Shown here piece by piece: positions 1 through 10,500 of a stretch of 64,000 nt of DNA (position 1 is its first letter; each line of letters opens with the position of its first letter). The stretch is from positions 1-64,000 of the forward strand of contig CATQIH010000034.1 of NCBI GenBank assembly GCA_958296015.1. Reading direction: 5' to 3'. Position numbers and translations under genes: made by a program. The notes beneath the pieces are model-generated. The model did no database searches, was not told where the DNA came from, and saw only the letters and a list, made by a program, of their open reading frames with translations. This DNA is from Cyclobacteriaceae bacterium (GTDB taxonomy: Bacteria > Bacteroidota > Bacteroidia > Cytophagales > Cyclobacteriaceae).

Positions 1-2122
1 TGAACTCCTGGGTATAGAGATAAGGTTCTTCTGAAGGGTTATGGCCTACCAGCGGATTGGCACTATAGAAGGAAACCGGGATGGGCTGGTTGACGGCTGC
101 ATCTCCGTTGTTCTCAAAAAACAGTCTTACCTGGAAAGTATTTTCCGGGCAAACTGGTGGCACCACCGACACACTATCGCTGCGGAAGTCCAGTTTAGCA
201 GCCGGAAATACCAGGTTTCCACAATAGCTGATGCGGGGCGACTGGTTGAGGAATTTGTTCAGAGAAAAATTAGGCTTGGCGTTCGGCTCTTTACATATCT
301 GGGCAAAATTCAGATGATGTGCCTGCTGGTACTTTGGAATGGTCATATTGTCGTTCACATTGACATTAAAGTAGGTGAACTGGTTCCATATCTTACGGGC
401 AGGCACCCAATAGTTACCATTAGCCGCTTTGTATGCTTTGATATGTCCATTTTGTCTATTGGTACCTGTTGCAGTATTTATATCTCCAGAGGTATTAGGA
501 AGTTGGCCACAGGAGACAATAATTTCTGTTTCTCCATCGCCATCCACATCGGCAACGATTGGGTAATCGGCTTGAGTTTGTGAACTACAGAAAGTAGATA
601 GGCCAAAATCACTATTGGCAATGTTGCCGTCTTTTCCTTTTACGATGTATAGATCAATCTCGTCCCGATAGATGATTTCTGACTGACCGTCACCATCAAA
701 GTCAAAAACAGCGGTGCCGGTAAAACCGGAAGATGATTCCCAGAAGTCAGTATTGTTCTGCCATTTGAGCGTAAAATTATTATCTAAAGCATACAGGCTG
801 GAACCAGACATAAAGGTAACTTCAAGTCCTGGCGATGCATTGTCTATATCTGCTATGTTAAGTGTGCCCACACCCCTGTACCAGGTACATTGTTCTCCAT
901 TATCACAACTGTTACCGGAGAGGTCTCTGAAATTCTGTCTGATATTTGAAGGGGGTATATCAGGAATGGTCACAGCAGGCCGTGTGACAACAAATGATTT
1001 AACAGTACTGTTCTTATAATCCCAGAAGAATACAGTGGTGGGGCCATAAGCATTTCCGGTTGTTCCACCCATGATGATATCCAAAGTACCATCTGTATTA
1101 AAATCCACAATACTGGTACTGCTATACGACTGTCCTGTAAAGCCAGCGTTTTTAGTGAAATATCCTGCGGCAGGGTATCCTGCTGGCTTGGTAGTAGCAT
1201 CATTCATATTGAGCCGCTCGGTAAGCTTACCACCGGCGATATCTACCGAATAAATGATATGCCCTACTACCAATTCGAGTCCTTTACAGTCTGTACAATA
1301 ACTATCAGGTAGGATATCTACGGCTACCGGTGTTGCATTGAGTTCTGTTTCCCAGTTATTGGCACTTGGGTATTTGCTGGTGTTATGGCTGCCTGCAATA
1401 ATCACATTACCCGTTTGGGCATTTCTGATCTCATTGACCTGGTACAACTCAACAGTGCCATCACCATTGAAATCTGCCAGTCCTAATTGCCTGCCAAAAG
1501 TGGTATAACACGAGGTAACATTCCCTCCCCAAAAATTAGTTAGGTCATGATTATAGGCTTTAATTTCCCCTTTTTCACTAACGATAAATAGTTCTCCTGT
1601 GCCATCTTTGTCTACATCAGCCACTGCCGGATAGCTGAAAAGTGATCCTAAACCGCTATCGATAGATCGCTCTGTGGTGCCATCTTTACCATTAAGAATA
1701 TATATCCAACCTGTACTGGAATTACTGGAGATTACTTCCGGCGTTTCGTCATTGTCTATATCAGCAACCATCGGCATACCAAAAGTAGCACTGGTTCGGT
1801 TATCTGAATGCCAGGCTACCTGAATATCGAACTGGTTGCCTACGGGTACTGCCTGGCAATCATAGTCATCTACGATATAATCGTTAGGGTTATTGGGATC
1901 ATTGAGACAGTCGGCATCATAATAATCTATAAAACCGTCCCCATCATCGTCAATACCATTGTCACAATAACCAGCTTCTCCTGCTGCGGCTCTTGCAGCT
2001 TTACACTTTGGAGAATCGTATCCACCACTGGTAGGATCAAAACAGGGATCTGTCTGCGCTAGCAACCGGTGTGAGGTCAGTTGTAAAAATAGTATGCTGA
2101 ATATTAATATAAGTTTCTTCAT
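1..2122 (-). CDS. Secreted FG-GAP/VCBS repeat protein, 5' part only
   Basis: The frame runs without a stop from ATG at 2122 to base 1, so about 707 residues are visible and the C-terminus lies outside the window. Residues 1-23 form a signal peptide ending LLAQ. An Asp-rich calcium-binding-like segment, GIDDDGDGFIDYYDADC, follows near residues 56-72. Then come at least seven spaced blade motifs such as VADIDNDETPEV, VADVDKDGTGELFIV, LADFNGDGTVEL, FDFDGDGQSEIIYR and VADVDGDGETEIIV, typical of the FG-GAP/VCBS beta-propeller family. Such proteins in Bacteroidota are usually large extracellular or surface proteins, often exported by the type IX system; that sorting tag would be in the missing C-terminus, so the export route is inference. 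The ligand is unknown. Confidence 0.85.
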   Translation of the reverse strand, partial: MKKLILIFSILFLQLTSHRLLAQTDPCFDPTSGGYDSPKCKAARAAAGEAGYCDNGIDDDGDGFIDYYDADCLNDPNNPNDYIVDDYDCQAVPVGNQFDIQVAWHSDNRTSATFGMPMVADIDNDETPEVISSNSSTGWIYILNGKDGTTERSIDSGLGSLFSYPAVADVDKDGTGELFIVSEKGEIKAYNHDLTNFWGGNVTSCYTTFGRQLGLADFNGDGTVELYQVNEIRNAQTGNVIIAGSHNTSKYPSANNWETELNATPVAVDILPDSYCTDCKGLELVVGHIIYSVDIAGGKLTERLNMNDATTKPAGYPAAGYFTKNAGFTGQSYSSTSIVDFNTDGTLDIIMGGTTGNAYGPTTVFFWDYKNSTVKSFVVTRPAVTIPDIPPSNIRQNFRDLSGNSCDNGEQCTWYRGVGTLNIADIDNASPGLEVTFMSGSSLYALDNNFTLKWQNNTDFWESSSGFTGTAVFDFDGDGQSEIIYRDEIDLYIVKGKDGNIANSDFGLSTFCSSQTQADYPIVADVDGDGETEIIVSCGQLPNTSGDINTATGTNRQNGHIKAYKAANGNYWVPARKIWNQFTYFNVNVNDNMTIPKYQQAHHLNFAQICKEPNAKPNFSLNKFLNQSPRISYCGNLVFPAAKLDFRSDSVSVVPPVCPENTFQVRLFFENNGDAAVNQPIPVSFYSANPLVGHNPSEEPYLYTQEF

Positions 2123-2540
2123 AATGGCTACGTTGGTTTCACCATAAATTTTGTTATTCAAATATCTATTTGAACATTAAACTGTAAAGTAACTTATTTA
2201 GTGGGCATAAATGAAGGCTACTAATGCTGCAAACATTACGACGTATGAACCAGCCAGTAATTGCAGGCCCTTAGCAATACTTGATAAGGGATTTTATAAT
2301 AATGTACAACTAAACGCTCGCGGGTTGAAATATTTTTAAAATATTCACCATTAGATTATTGATTTAGTACTTATATTTTTAGTATACATATTTTAGAAAC
2401 ATGCGTAGATACATAAAATATCATGCAATTTCAGGAATAGCTGCTGATGTCGGGCATTACATTACCAGGAGAGGATTTACATTTGGTGCCAATCAGTGCT
2501 GCCTTGTTCAGTAGGTGCTACAATTTCGAAGGGTTTCATT
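2123..2540. other. Divergent intergenic region without a gene
   Basis: AT-rich spacer between the divergently transcribed FG-GAP gene and the PorT-like gene. An open frame begins at 2447 but only becomes protein-like from the methionine at 2573, so I treat the upstream part as untranslated. No clear RNA gene or long inverted repeat was found. Confidence 0.4.
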
Positions 2541-2548
2541 TATATTTG
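2541..2548 (+). promoter_or_regulatory. Putative Bacteroidota -7 promoter box
   Basis: TATATTTG matches the Bacteroidota -7 consensus TAnnTTTG exactly and lies 24 bp before the ATG at 2573. It would put the transcript start near 2555, which supports the 2573 start over the upstream frame opening at 2447. A clear -33 element was not identified. Confidence 0.45.
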
Positions 2549-2572
2549 TTTTATAGCCAAGCAAAAGATTCT

Positions 2573-3335
2573 ATGAAATATGTATTTACCTTTTTTCTCT
2601 TTGCCTTAGTTTCCGAAACCGGTTTTACCCAGAATTTGCTGATCGGCCCCAAAGCTGGGTTTCAGCTATCGGGAGCTTATTCGGACAATCCTCATTTTTA
2701 TGATAATTTCTACAGCAGGCTGCTGCCCACCTTTCAGGTTGGTTTGGTTGCCAATGTTGAAGTAATCAGATATATTCTCACTCCAGACAGAGGTTTTGTA
2801 CAACCAGACGGGCAAAAGGATGGTAGGGCACAATGATTATTCCTTTCAAAATGAACGGTATCACAATATTACGCTTCCTGCGCTGCTTAGGGCTTCTTAT
2901 ACTGCCGGGATGAATAAATTTTATGCCAATATTGGCCCGAGTCTCAGTTACTGGCTGGGAGGTTCCGGCAAGATAAAGTTTGCTGAGCTGCAGGAAGAAA
3001 GTATTGTGACACGTGACTATCGGATAAGGTTTGGGGAAAACAAGTTTCAGGCTCAGTCATTTTATGTAACCAAACCCAACCGGCTGCTATTCAGTCTGGA
3101 GGCAGGTATTGGAGCTATGCTGCCGATGCGCCAAAACTTTCTGATGCTTGATCTCAGGTACAGTTGGGGACATACCAACCTGGCCCAAGATGATACCAGT
3201 TACATGTTTTACCTGGAATCTGACGGGCAGATTATCCATGCCACGCAAACAATCTCTTTATCTGTTGCCTATCTTTTTGAACTGGATTTTCTGGAAATGA
3301 CGAAAGGAAAGACTTCCGGGAAGAAGAAAAAGTAG
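2573..3335 (+). pseudogene. PorT-family outer-membrane beta-barrel, frameshifted
   Basis: Two overlapping frames join into one PorT-like protein of about 253 residues. The first frame (from 2573) gives a signal peptide ending TGFTQ and the barrel start LLIGPKAGFQLSGAY, running to NVEV. It then loses sense at about 2764 and stops at 2836. The second frame continues with SDIFSLQTEVLYNQTGKR, then the typical YHNITLPALLRASY and ANIGPSLSYWLGG segments, to a lysine-rich end at 3335. Removing one A at 2764-2765 restores a continuous protein. The rest looks well conserved, so this is either a very recent inactivation or a base error. The family forms small eight-strand-like outer-membrane barrels; its specific role here is unknown. 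Confidence 0.75.
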
Positions 3336-3355
3336 GAAGTGGGAAGTTTGGACTG

Positions 3356-4135
3356 TTAAAGCTCATGGTGCTGGTAGTATTCGGCTACGTCGTTGAGCAA
3401 GGTATTGTGCCCTGTGTCAAGAATAATTAGCTGCTGCTGATGTACATTCTTTAATAAAGGAGTGATTTTTTTCCAGGGCATCACCTGATCATACTTTCCA
3501 AAAAACAAACTCACAGGGATATTGTATTGGTTTACTAACCTGATATTTTCCTGGAGATTTCCTTCCAGCCTTCTACAGGCTATCCAGCTGCAATATACTT
3601 TTTGTCGTTGCTGCCGGGTTTTCATCTGGTTTGCTACAAATTTAGCGACGCGTTTATGTAACAGGCCACTTTGCTGAAAGACGCTTATAAGCCGGAAGAA
3701 CAGATCAGGATGAGCAATGGTGTGTTTGAACAATTTCCGTGATATAGAAGAAAAGGTGGCCCACTGATACCAGTAATTTTTTTTGATACCATCCGGTGCA
3801 ATCAATATCAGATGATCAACCTGCTTGGCATACAACCTTAGCAATGCCAGGGCAAACTTGCCGCCAAGGCTGTATCCTGCAATGCTAAAGCATTGAATAT
3901 CATGCCTTTTTAATAGCTTCTCCATAAAACCTTGTAACTCATCCGGAGTAATAGCTTCTTTGCATGATGTACGGGTACTGTGGCCATGATAAAACAAATC
4001 TACCGTATAACAGGTGTAGCTACCGGAAAGGCTATCGGCCAATGGATGAAAAAAAGACCGATCCTGACCAAACCCGTGGAAAGCGATCAGGTGCTTATTA
4101 CCGTGGGCCACATTTGTCGTAGCACAAGACACCAT
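3356..4135 (-). CDS. Alpha/beta hydrolase
   Basis: A 259-residue alpha/beta-hydrolase-fold protein with no signal peptide, so probably cytoplasmic. The oxyanion region is HGFGQD (residues 20-25). The nucleophile elbow is GYSLGG with Ser89. The acid is probably Asp216 in FGKYDQVM, and the base His243 in DTGHN. Residues 115-190 look like the lid, rich in aromatic and basic residues. The layout resembles MenH/YbfF-type esterases or acyl hydrolases, but substrate cannot be read from sequence. It stands alone on the minus strand, converging with the frameshifted barrel gene with about 20 bp between ends. Confidence 0.85.
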   Translation of the reverse strand: MVSCATTNVAHGNKHLIAFHGFGQDRSFFHPLADSLSGSYTCYTVDLFYHGHSTRTSCKEAITPDELQGFMEKLLKRHDIQCFSIAGYSLGGKFALALLRLYAKQVDHLILIAPDGIKKNYWYQWATFSSISRKLFKHTIAHPDLFFRLISVFQQSGLLHKRVAKFVANQMKTRQQRQKVYCSWIACRRLEGNLQENIRLVNQYNIPVSLFFGKYDQVMPWKKITPLLKNVHQQQLIILDTGHNTLLNDVAEYYQHHEL

Positions 4136-4271
4136 GATGAAGTTTTATGGCAAAAGATTCCATATCAGTGCAATAATACAAGGCTTATGGCAACATTTTA
4201 AAAGAGCTGATAAAGTTTTTGAGAAAAAAGCAAATAAAGCCAACCTCATAGACTTTCATTCGTTGCAACTA

Positions 4272-4305
4272 TATGGAAACTTTAAGGAATAATAAAGTTT
4301 CCATA
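4272..4305. promoter_or_regulatory. Perfect inverted repeat, probable TetR operator
   Basis: TATGGAAACTTTA at 4272-4284 is repeated in perfect inverse as TAAAGTTTCCATA at 4293-4305, with an 8-nt spacer. It ends 13 bp before the TetR gene start at 4319. Size and symmetry fit the operator of a TetR dimer, so self-repression and control of the downstream efflux genes is the natural inference; no binding data are available here. Confidence 0.6.
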
Positions 4306-4318
4306 GTATCCTATCCCT

Positions 4319-4888
4319 ATGCCAGAACACAAAGAAGACATCAGGCAGGTTGCCGAGCAGCTTTTTTTACAGCACGGGCTAAGAGGCGTGACAATGGACG
4401 ATATATCCAGAAAGCTTGCCATTTCTAAGAAAACACTCTACACCCATTATAAAGATAAAGATGATATCGTTTGCAGCGTAACAGAAAAATATTTGGAGCG
4501 GGAGATCAGCCGGATCAGCAACATCCACCGTCAGGCAATCAATGCCATTCATGAGCTTATCCTGGAGTCTGAATACATCAGAGAGCATATGCAGAACATC
4601 AATCCGATCATTGTGACAGAGCTACAAAAGTATCATCGTCCGGCCTGGAATATTTATGTGGGTTTCAGAGACAAAGCTTTGCGTCAGGTTGTGGAAAAAA
4701 CACTTTACAGAGGCATACACGAAGGTGTATTCAGGGCAGATATTGACAGTAAAGTGCTGGCGATACTGCGGGTGGAAGAGTGTCAGATGATGATCAGCAA
4801 CGAGGTTTTTCCCCGGAGCAGTTTCTATTTTCACCAAGTGGAAAAACAGTTGATGGCGCATTTTATCAAGGGTATACTCACCCCCTGA
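4319..4888 (+). CDS. TetR/AcrR family transcriptional regulator
   Basis: A 189-residue TetR-type repressor. The N-terminal helix-turn-helix is seen at about residues 7-52: AEQLFLQHGLRGVTMDDIS, then the recognition helix region SKKTLYTHYKDKDDIV. The remainder is helical and variable, as expected of the ligand-binding and dimerisation domain. It directly precedes TolC-like, adaptor and RND permease genes on the same strand, with 36 bp to the next start, and a perfect 13-bp inverted repeat lies just upstream. The likely job is to repress this efflux operon until a ligand binds. The ligand is not predictable. Confidence 0.9.
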   Translation: MPEHKEDIRQVAEQLFLQHGLRGVTMDDISRKLAISKKTLYTHYKDKDDIVCSVTEKYLEREISRISNIHRQAINAIHELILESEYIREHMQNINPIIVTELQKYHRPAWNIYVGFRDKALRQVVEKTLYRGIHEGVFRADIDSKVLAILRVEECQMMISNEVFPRSSFYFHQVEKQLMAHFIKGILTP

Positions 4889-4924
4889 AGGACTGAAAAT
4901 CTATGAACAATTAATACGTAAACT

Positions 4925-6349
4925 ATGAAGTGTAATTTACTCCTTACCTGTCTGGCGATGCTGCTCATATGTCAGGCTAATGCCCAAACAAATGCGCCGG
5001 ATTCATCAGCCAGCACTTCTGCCATGTCGCTGGAAGCGTGCCTTGATTATGCCTATCAGCATAATGAAACTTTGCAGAATTCAAGATTAGATCAGGGATT
5101 AGCCAAGGCCGATATTGGTACAACCAAATCGCAGGGGCTTCCGCAGATTGATGCCAGCATTGATTATACCAACAACTTTGCCGTACCTGTTGTGTATCTG
5201 CCAGCATCAGCTGCTGGTGCTTTTAATCCAAATAGCGGCCAGGGGCAGCAGCCCGGACAACCCGCAGGTGGACAGAATGGGGGCAGTGATGAAGAAGTAG
5301 CATTAAGATTCGGTATCCAGCATCAGGGAAGTGCTACACTTACAGCCACGCAAATGATCTTTGACGGTTCTTATTTTGTGGGACTAAGAGCAGCCCGCAC
5401 TTATGCCGAACTCATGCAAAAGCAGGTAGTGCAATCCAAAATTAATATTGCAGAACAGGTATCCAAAGCATATTATACCGTCTTGGTCAATGAGGAACGG
5501 ATGAAACTGGTAAACAGTAATTTTATGCGCCTGGATACGCTGCTGACTGAAACCCAGCTGATGTTCGAGAACGGTTTTAGCGAAGCCATTGATGTGGATC
5601 GTATCCGTGTACAGTATAATAATGCGAAATCTGAAAAGAACAGAGCGATACGCTTGATTGATGTGAGCAGACTGATGCTCAAATTTCAGATGGGAATGCC
5701 CCTGGAACAGGAAGTACAGCTTGGAGACAAAATCAGCAATATTGACGTAGATTCAATTTTAAATGACAGCATATACGCTTATGCAGATCGCATCGATTAC
5801 CGTATTCTACAGACAAACACAGAGCTGACTCAACTTGATTTAAGAAATAATAGGATACAGTATTTACCCAAACTCACAGCCAATGCTTCTTATGGGTACA
5901 ATACCGGTGTAGAAAAATTCAACAGCCTTTTCAATTTTGATGAAAGATGGAATTCTTTGGGTTTGTTTGGTGTAAAGCTGAACATTCCTATTTTTGATGG
6001 CCTGCGTAAAGGAAGTGCTATCCAAAAAAACAAACTTCAGCTACAACAGCTTGAAAACAGTACAAAACAACTTAAAAACTCCATAGACCTGGAGGTAGTG
6101 CAGGCAAGGGTGCAATTGCAGGATAACCACGAGACACTCAAAATACAACAGGAAAACCTCGATTTGGCCGAGCGTGTATATGAGGTAGCCAAGATCAAAT
6201 ACCAGGAAGGCGTAGGGTCTAACATTGAAGTAGTGAATGCCGGGGATGATTTGCAGGCAGCTGAAACCAACTATTTTGGTGCCATGTATGATGCACTCAT
6301 TGCCAAGGTAGACCTGGAGAAGGCCCTGGGAAAACTGATAGAAGAATAA
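4925..6349 (+). CDS. TolC-family outer-membrane efflux protein
   Basis: A 474-residue outer-membrane factor that would form the trimeric exit duct of the tripartite pump encoded here. Residues 1-20 are a signal peptide (QANA cut). LEACLDYAYQHNETLQNSRL is the usual first helical hairpin entry, and a second repeat begins near residue 270 with YAYADRIDYRILQTN. Family landmarks YEVAKIKYQEGVGSNIEVVNA and a final ALGKL lie near the C-terminus. An unusual Gly/Gln/Pro-rich insert occupies about residues 98-123, probably in an extracellular loop. It is followed after 22 bp by the adaptor gene. Confidence 0.92.
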   Translation: MKCNLLLTCLAMLLICQANAQTNAPDSSASTSAMSLEACLDYAYQHNETLQNSRLDQGLAKADIGTTKSQGLPQIDASIDYTNNFAVPVVYLPASAAGAFNPNSGQGQQPGQPAGGQNGGSDEEVALRFGIQHQGSATLTATQMIFDGSYFVGLRAARTYAELMQKQVVQSKINIAEQVSKAYYTVLVNEERMKLVNSNFMRLDTLLTETQLMFENGFSEAIDVDRIRVQYNNAKSEKNRAIRLIDVSRLMLKFQMGMPLEQEVQLGDKISNIDVDSILNDSIYAYADRIDYRILQTNTELTQLDLRNNRIQYLPKLTANASYGYNTGVEKFNSLFNFDERWNSLGLFGVKLNIPIFDGLRKGSAIQKNKLQLQQLENSTKQLKNSIDLEVVQARVQLQDNHETLKIQQENLDLAERVYEVAKIKYQEGVGSNIEVVNAGDDLQAAETNYFGAMYDALIAKVDLEKALGKLIEE

Positions 6350-6371
6350 TCAAAACCAATATATCAAATCA

Positions 6372-7547
6372 ATGATGAGATTTACACTTTTGTACATCAC
6401 GTTCTTATCTGGCTTACTACTGGCAGGTTGCCAGCAACAGGAAGGGGTAGAGGCCAAAAAATCGCAGCTGAAAGATTACCAGAGCGAAGCCAAAACACTG
6501 CAAAGCAAAATTACTGCCCTGGAAGAGGAAATTGCCCGGGAAGATCCTAGCTTTAAGGCTGGCAATGCCAACGCTACGCTGGTTACGCTGGAATCGGTCC
6601 GGCCACAGGCTTTCAGGCATTACATTTCTGTAAGCGGCAACGTGGCCTCCGACAGAAACGTATCGATCAATGCTGAAGCCTCGGCAGAAGTAGAACGGGT
6701 AAGGGTGAAGAAAGGAGACAGCGTAAGAAAAGGCCAGTTGCTCATTACGCAGGATGCCGACATGATTCAGAAAAACATTGCTGAGCTAAAGACTTCTCTG
6801 GAGCTGGCAAGCACCAAAGCAGAAAGGCAGGCAGCACTTTGGGATAAAAAGATTGGCTCGGAAATACAGTACCTGGAAACCAAAAATGCCAAAGAATCGC
6901 TGGAGAGAAAGCTGGCTTCCGCAAATGCACAACTGGAAAATTACCGGGTGGTAGCCCCTTTCTCCGGTACGATAGACGATGTGTTTATCAAAGAAGGCGA
7001 AGTAACCATACCGGGTACGCCTATGCTGCGGCTGGTCAGCCTACAGGATATGTATATTCTGGCCGACGTATCAGAGTCTTACCTGGGCGAGTTTGAGCAA
7101 GGCGATTCGGTAACAGTGCAGTTTCCTTCGCTCAAAAAGACGCTTGAGTCAACGATCAACTCAGTAGGACAGGTGATTAACGAAAACAACCGCACCTTCG
7201 AAGTGCAGGTAAACCTGTCTAAAGACCAAAGCCTACTACGCCCTAACCTGCTGGCAGTGTTGCAGATCAAAGATTTTCAGAAAGAAAACGCCATCGTCAT
7301 ACCTACCAACCTGATCCAGGAAGACAACCAGGGAAGTTATGTTTTTGTGGTAACAGGAGAGCAGGAAAAGCTTACTGCCAAAAAAGTGAGGGTGGAAAGA
7401 GGCACGACCTACGACAACCAGACGATGATCACCTCCGGACTCAGTGCCAACGACAAACTAATCAAAGACGGAGCGCGCGAAGTGGCCGACGGTGCCAGCG
7501 TGAAAGTGGCTGAACAGACAGCAGACAACAGTGTGTTGCCTAACTGA
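6372..7547 (+). CDS. RND efflux periplasmic adaptor (MFP/HlyD family) lipoprotein
   Basis: A 391-residue membrane fusion protein linking permease and outer-membrane factor. The leader ends in the lipobox LLAGC (Cys20), so it should be a lipoprotein. Residues about 25-58 form a short predicted coiled coil before the barrel-sandwich part. The lipoyl-like halves are seen as ASAEVERVRVKKGDSVRKGQ and YRVVAPFSGTIDDVFIKEGE, separated by the helical hairpin. Beta-barrel and membrane-proximal domains follow (VLQIKDF, then VIPTNLIQED). It lies in an operon between the TolC-like gene and the RND permease, 29 bp before the latter. Methionine 2 is an equally possible start. Confidence 0.92.
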   Translation: MMRFTLLYITFLSGLLLAGCQQQEGVEAKKSQLKDYQSEAKTLQSKITALEEEIAREDPSFKAGNANATLVTLESVRPQAFRHYISVSGNVASDRNVSINAEASAEVERVRVKKGDSVRKGQLLITQDADMIQKNIAELKTSLELASTKAERQAALWDKKIGSEIQYLETKNAKESLERKLASANAQLENYRVVAPFSGTIDDVFIKEGEVTIPGTPMLRLVSLQDMYILADVSESYLGEFEQGDSVTVQFPSLKKTLESTINSVGQVINENNRTFEVQVNLSKDQSLLRPNLLAVLQIKDFQKENAIVIPTNLIQEDNQGSYVFVVTGEQEKLTAKKVRVERGTTYDNQTMITSGLSANDKLIKDGAREVADGASVKVAEQTADNSVLPN

Positions 7548-7576
7548 TAGATTTTAACTTATACTTCTGAAAAAAG

Positions 7577-10500
7577 ATGAACCAAGAAAAAAAGGATACC
7601 ACCAGAGAGTTTGGATTAAGCTCGTTGTCTGTGAACAACCGCACCAGCATCATCATCCTGACTTTTATCATTGCAGTTTTGGGCATCACTTCTTACATCT
7701 CTCTGCCGAAGGAAAGTTTCCCGGAAGTCGTGTTCCCTACCATTTATGTAGGAACGCCATACCCTGGCAACTCTCCGGTAGATATAGAGAACCTGCTGAC
7801 CAGGCCCATAGAAAAAGAACTGAAAGGCATCAATGGCGTGGATGACATCAACTCAACCTCTATCCAGGATTATTCTACTATTGTGGTTTCTTTTGATCCG
7901 GAAATAGATATTGCCAAAGCTTTGCAGGATGTAAAAGATGCCGTAGACCGGTCTAAAAGTGAATTGCCTACTGACCTGGACCAGGACCCCAACGTGTTTG
8001 AGATCAACCTTCAGGATTTGCCGATCATGTATATCAACCTTTCGGGAGATTATAGCAACAATGAACTGAAAGATTATGCCGAGTATTTGCAGGACGAGAT
8101 TGAGGCTTTGTCGGAAATACAGGAAGCCAATATCAGTGGGTTGCTGGAACGGGAAATACAGGTCAATGCCAATCCTTATAAAATGGAAGCCAGGCAAGTG
8201 TCTTTTTCGGATATCAACAATGCCATTGCTGGCGAAAACGTTACCATCTCAGGAGGAAACCTGCTGGCCGGTGAGTTCAGACGCTCGCTGCGTGTTGCGG
8301 GTGAATTTAAAAATGCTTCGCAGATCGCCAACGTTATCGTTAAGCACGAAAAGGGCAACATTGTATACGTTAAAGATGTAGCGGATGTAGAAGACACCTA
8401 CGAAGAGCGCAATAGCTACGCCAGGATGAACAATAACCCGGTAGTGACGCTGGGTGTGGTCAAAAGAAGAGGGCAGAACCTGATTGCTGCCGCCGATAAA
8501 ATTAGTGAAATTATCGCTAAAGCTAAGGAAAACCGTTTTCCAAAAGACCTGGATGTGGTCATTACCAACGACCAGTCTAAGAGTACCAAACTTCAGTTGG
8601 ATAACCTGGAAAACAGTATCATCTCCGGAGTCATTCTGGTGGTACTGGTGCTCATGTTTTTTCTGAACCTGCGCAATGCTTTGTTTGTAGGGATAGCCAT
8701 ACCGCTTTCCATGTTCATGTCTTTCATGGTGCTGAACGCCCTGGGCATTACTATCAACCTGATGGTGCTGTTCTCGCTGATTCTGGCCCTGGGGATGCTG
8801 GTAGACAATGGCATTGTGGTGGTAGAAAACATTTACCGGCTCATGCAGGAAGGTTACTCGCCGGTAAGGGCTGCCAAAGAAGGCGTAGGAGAAGTGGCCT
8901 TGCCGATCATCACTTCTACAGCAACCACCGTCGCGGCATTTTTGCCATTGGCTTTCTGGGGTGGTATTATTGGTCAGTTTATGCGCTATCTGCCTATCAC
9001 GCTGATCATTGTGCTTTCTTCTTCGCTTTTTGTGGCGTTGGTGGTAAACCCGGTACTGGCAGCCATGTTTATGAAACTGGAGTCCGGAACCAGTAAAAGA
9101 AAAAGACGTAAGCTGTTGTGGACTGCCGGTATACTGGCTGCGCTGTCTGTTCCTTTCTATCTGTTCCAGGTATTTACAGTGGCTAATATATTGATGCTGG
9201 CTGCCTTGCTGATCGTGCTTAATATGTATATCTTCAGACCTGCTATCGTGTGGTTTCAGCTGCATTTCCTTGCCTGGATGGAAAACACATATTCAAAGGC
9301 CATTACTTTTTCTTTGAAAGGGAAACGTCCGTATCTCATACTCTTTGGCACTGTCGGCCTGTTATTCTTTTCCATCTTTTTGCTGGTCATCAAGCAGCCT
9401 AAGGTGGAGTTTTTTCCAGATAATGAGCCAAACAATGTCAATATTTTTGTAGAAAAACCCATTGGTTCGGACATAGAAGCTACCAACGATTTGACCAAAA
9501 ATCTGGAAAAACAGTTATTCTCATTACTACAGCCTTACGATTCTATTGTAGAAGCGGTCATCACGCAGGTGGGAGAAAATGCCAATGATCCCAGTGCTGG
9601 TGTGAGTGCCGGTAACACGCCGCAGAAATCACGTATTTCTGTTTCTTTTGTAGATTATGAGTACAGAAAGGGTATTTCTACCCGTATGATCATGGATAAG
9701 ATAAGAAACCTGGTAGCTACTATTCCAGGTGCGCAGATCACCGTCGACAAAGACCAGAATGGCCCGCCGGTAGGTAAACCTATCAACATAGAAGTTCGGG
9801 GAGAAAATTATGAAAAACTCATAGCCCTGGCTCAAAATGTCAGGCAGCGTATTGTTGACGCCAACATTGGTGGAATCGAAGAACTTAAGAGCGACCTGGA
9901 AACCGGCAAACCCGAACTGCTGGTAGATATTGACCGCGATAAAGCGCAGCGTTTTGGTCTGTCCACCAGCAATATTGCCAACGAACTGCGTACCGCACTG
10001 TTTGGCGTGGAAGTATCCAAATATAAAGAAGGCGAAGACGATTATCCTATCCAGTTGCGCCTGGGCAAGGAATATCGCTACAATGTGGATGCTTTGATCA
10101 ACCAAAAAGTGATCTTCAGAGATAATAGCGGCAACATACGTGAAGTACCTATTGCCTCGGTTGTAGACCTGAAATACTCTTCTACCTACGGTTCTGTCAA
10201 CCGGAAAGACCTGGAAAAGGTCATCACACTTTCCTCCAACGTACTGGAAGGTTACAATGCGACCGAGATCAATCAGCAGATCAAAGAGATTGTTAATGAT
10301 ATGGACATACCGGCAGGTTACGAAGTGGGTTTTACCGGGGAGCAGGAAGAGCAGCAGAAATCCAGTGATTTTTTGTTCAACGCTTTGCTGATTGCTGTCA
10401 TGGTTATTTTTCTGATCATCGTAGCCCAGTTCAATTCTATCATTACGCCATTTATTATCATGACATCGGTGATCTTGAGTACCATTGGTGTATTTCTGGG

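Noticed and set aside
1-2122. Several plus-strand ORFs of 60-180 codons in the first 2.1 kb
   Set aside because: They oppose the continuous FG-GAP protein frame on the minus strand and show no protein-like features of their own.
2764-2836. Programmed frameshift in the PorT-like gene
   Set aside because: No slippery heptamer or downstream structure is apparent; a simple one-base insertion explains it.
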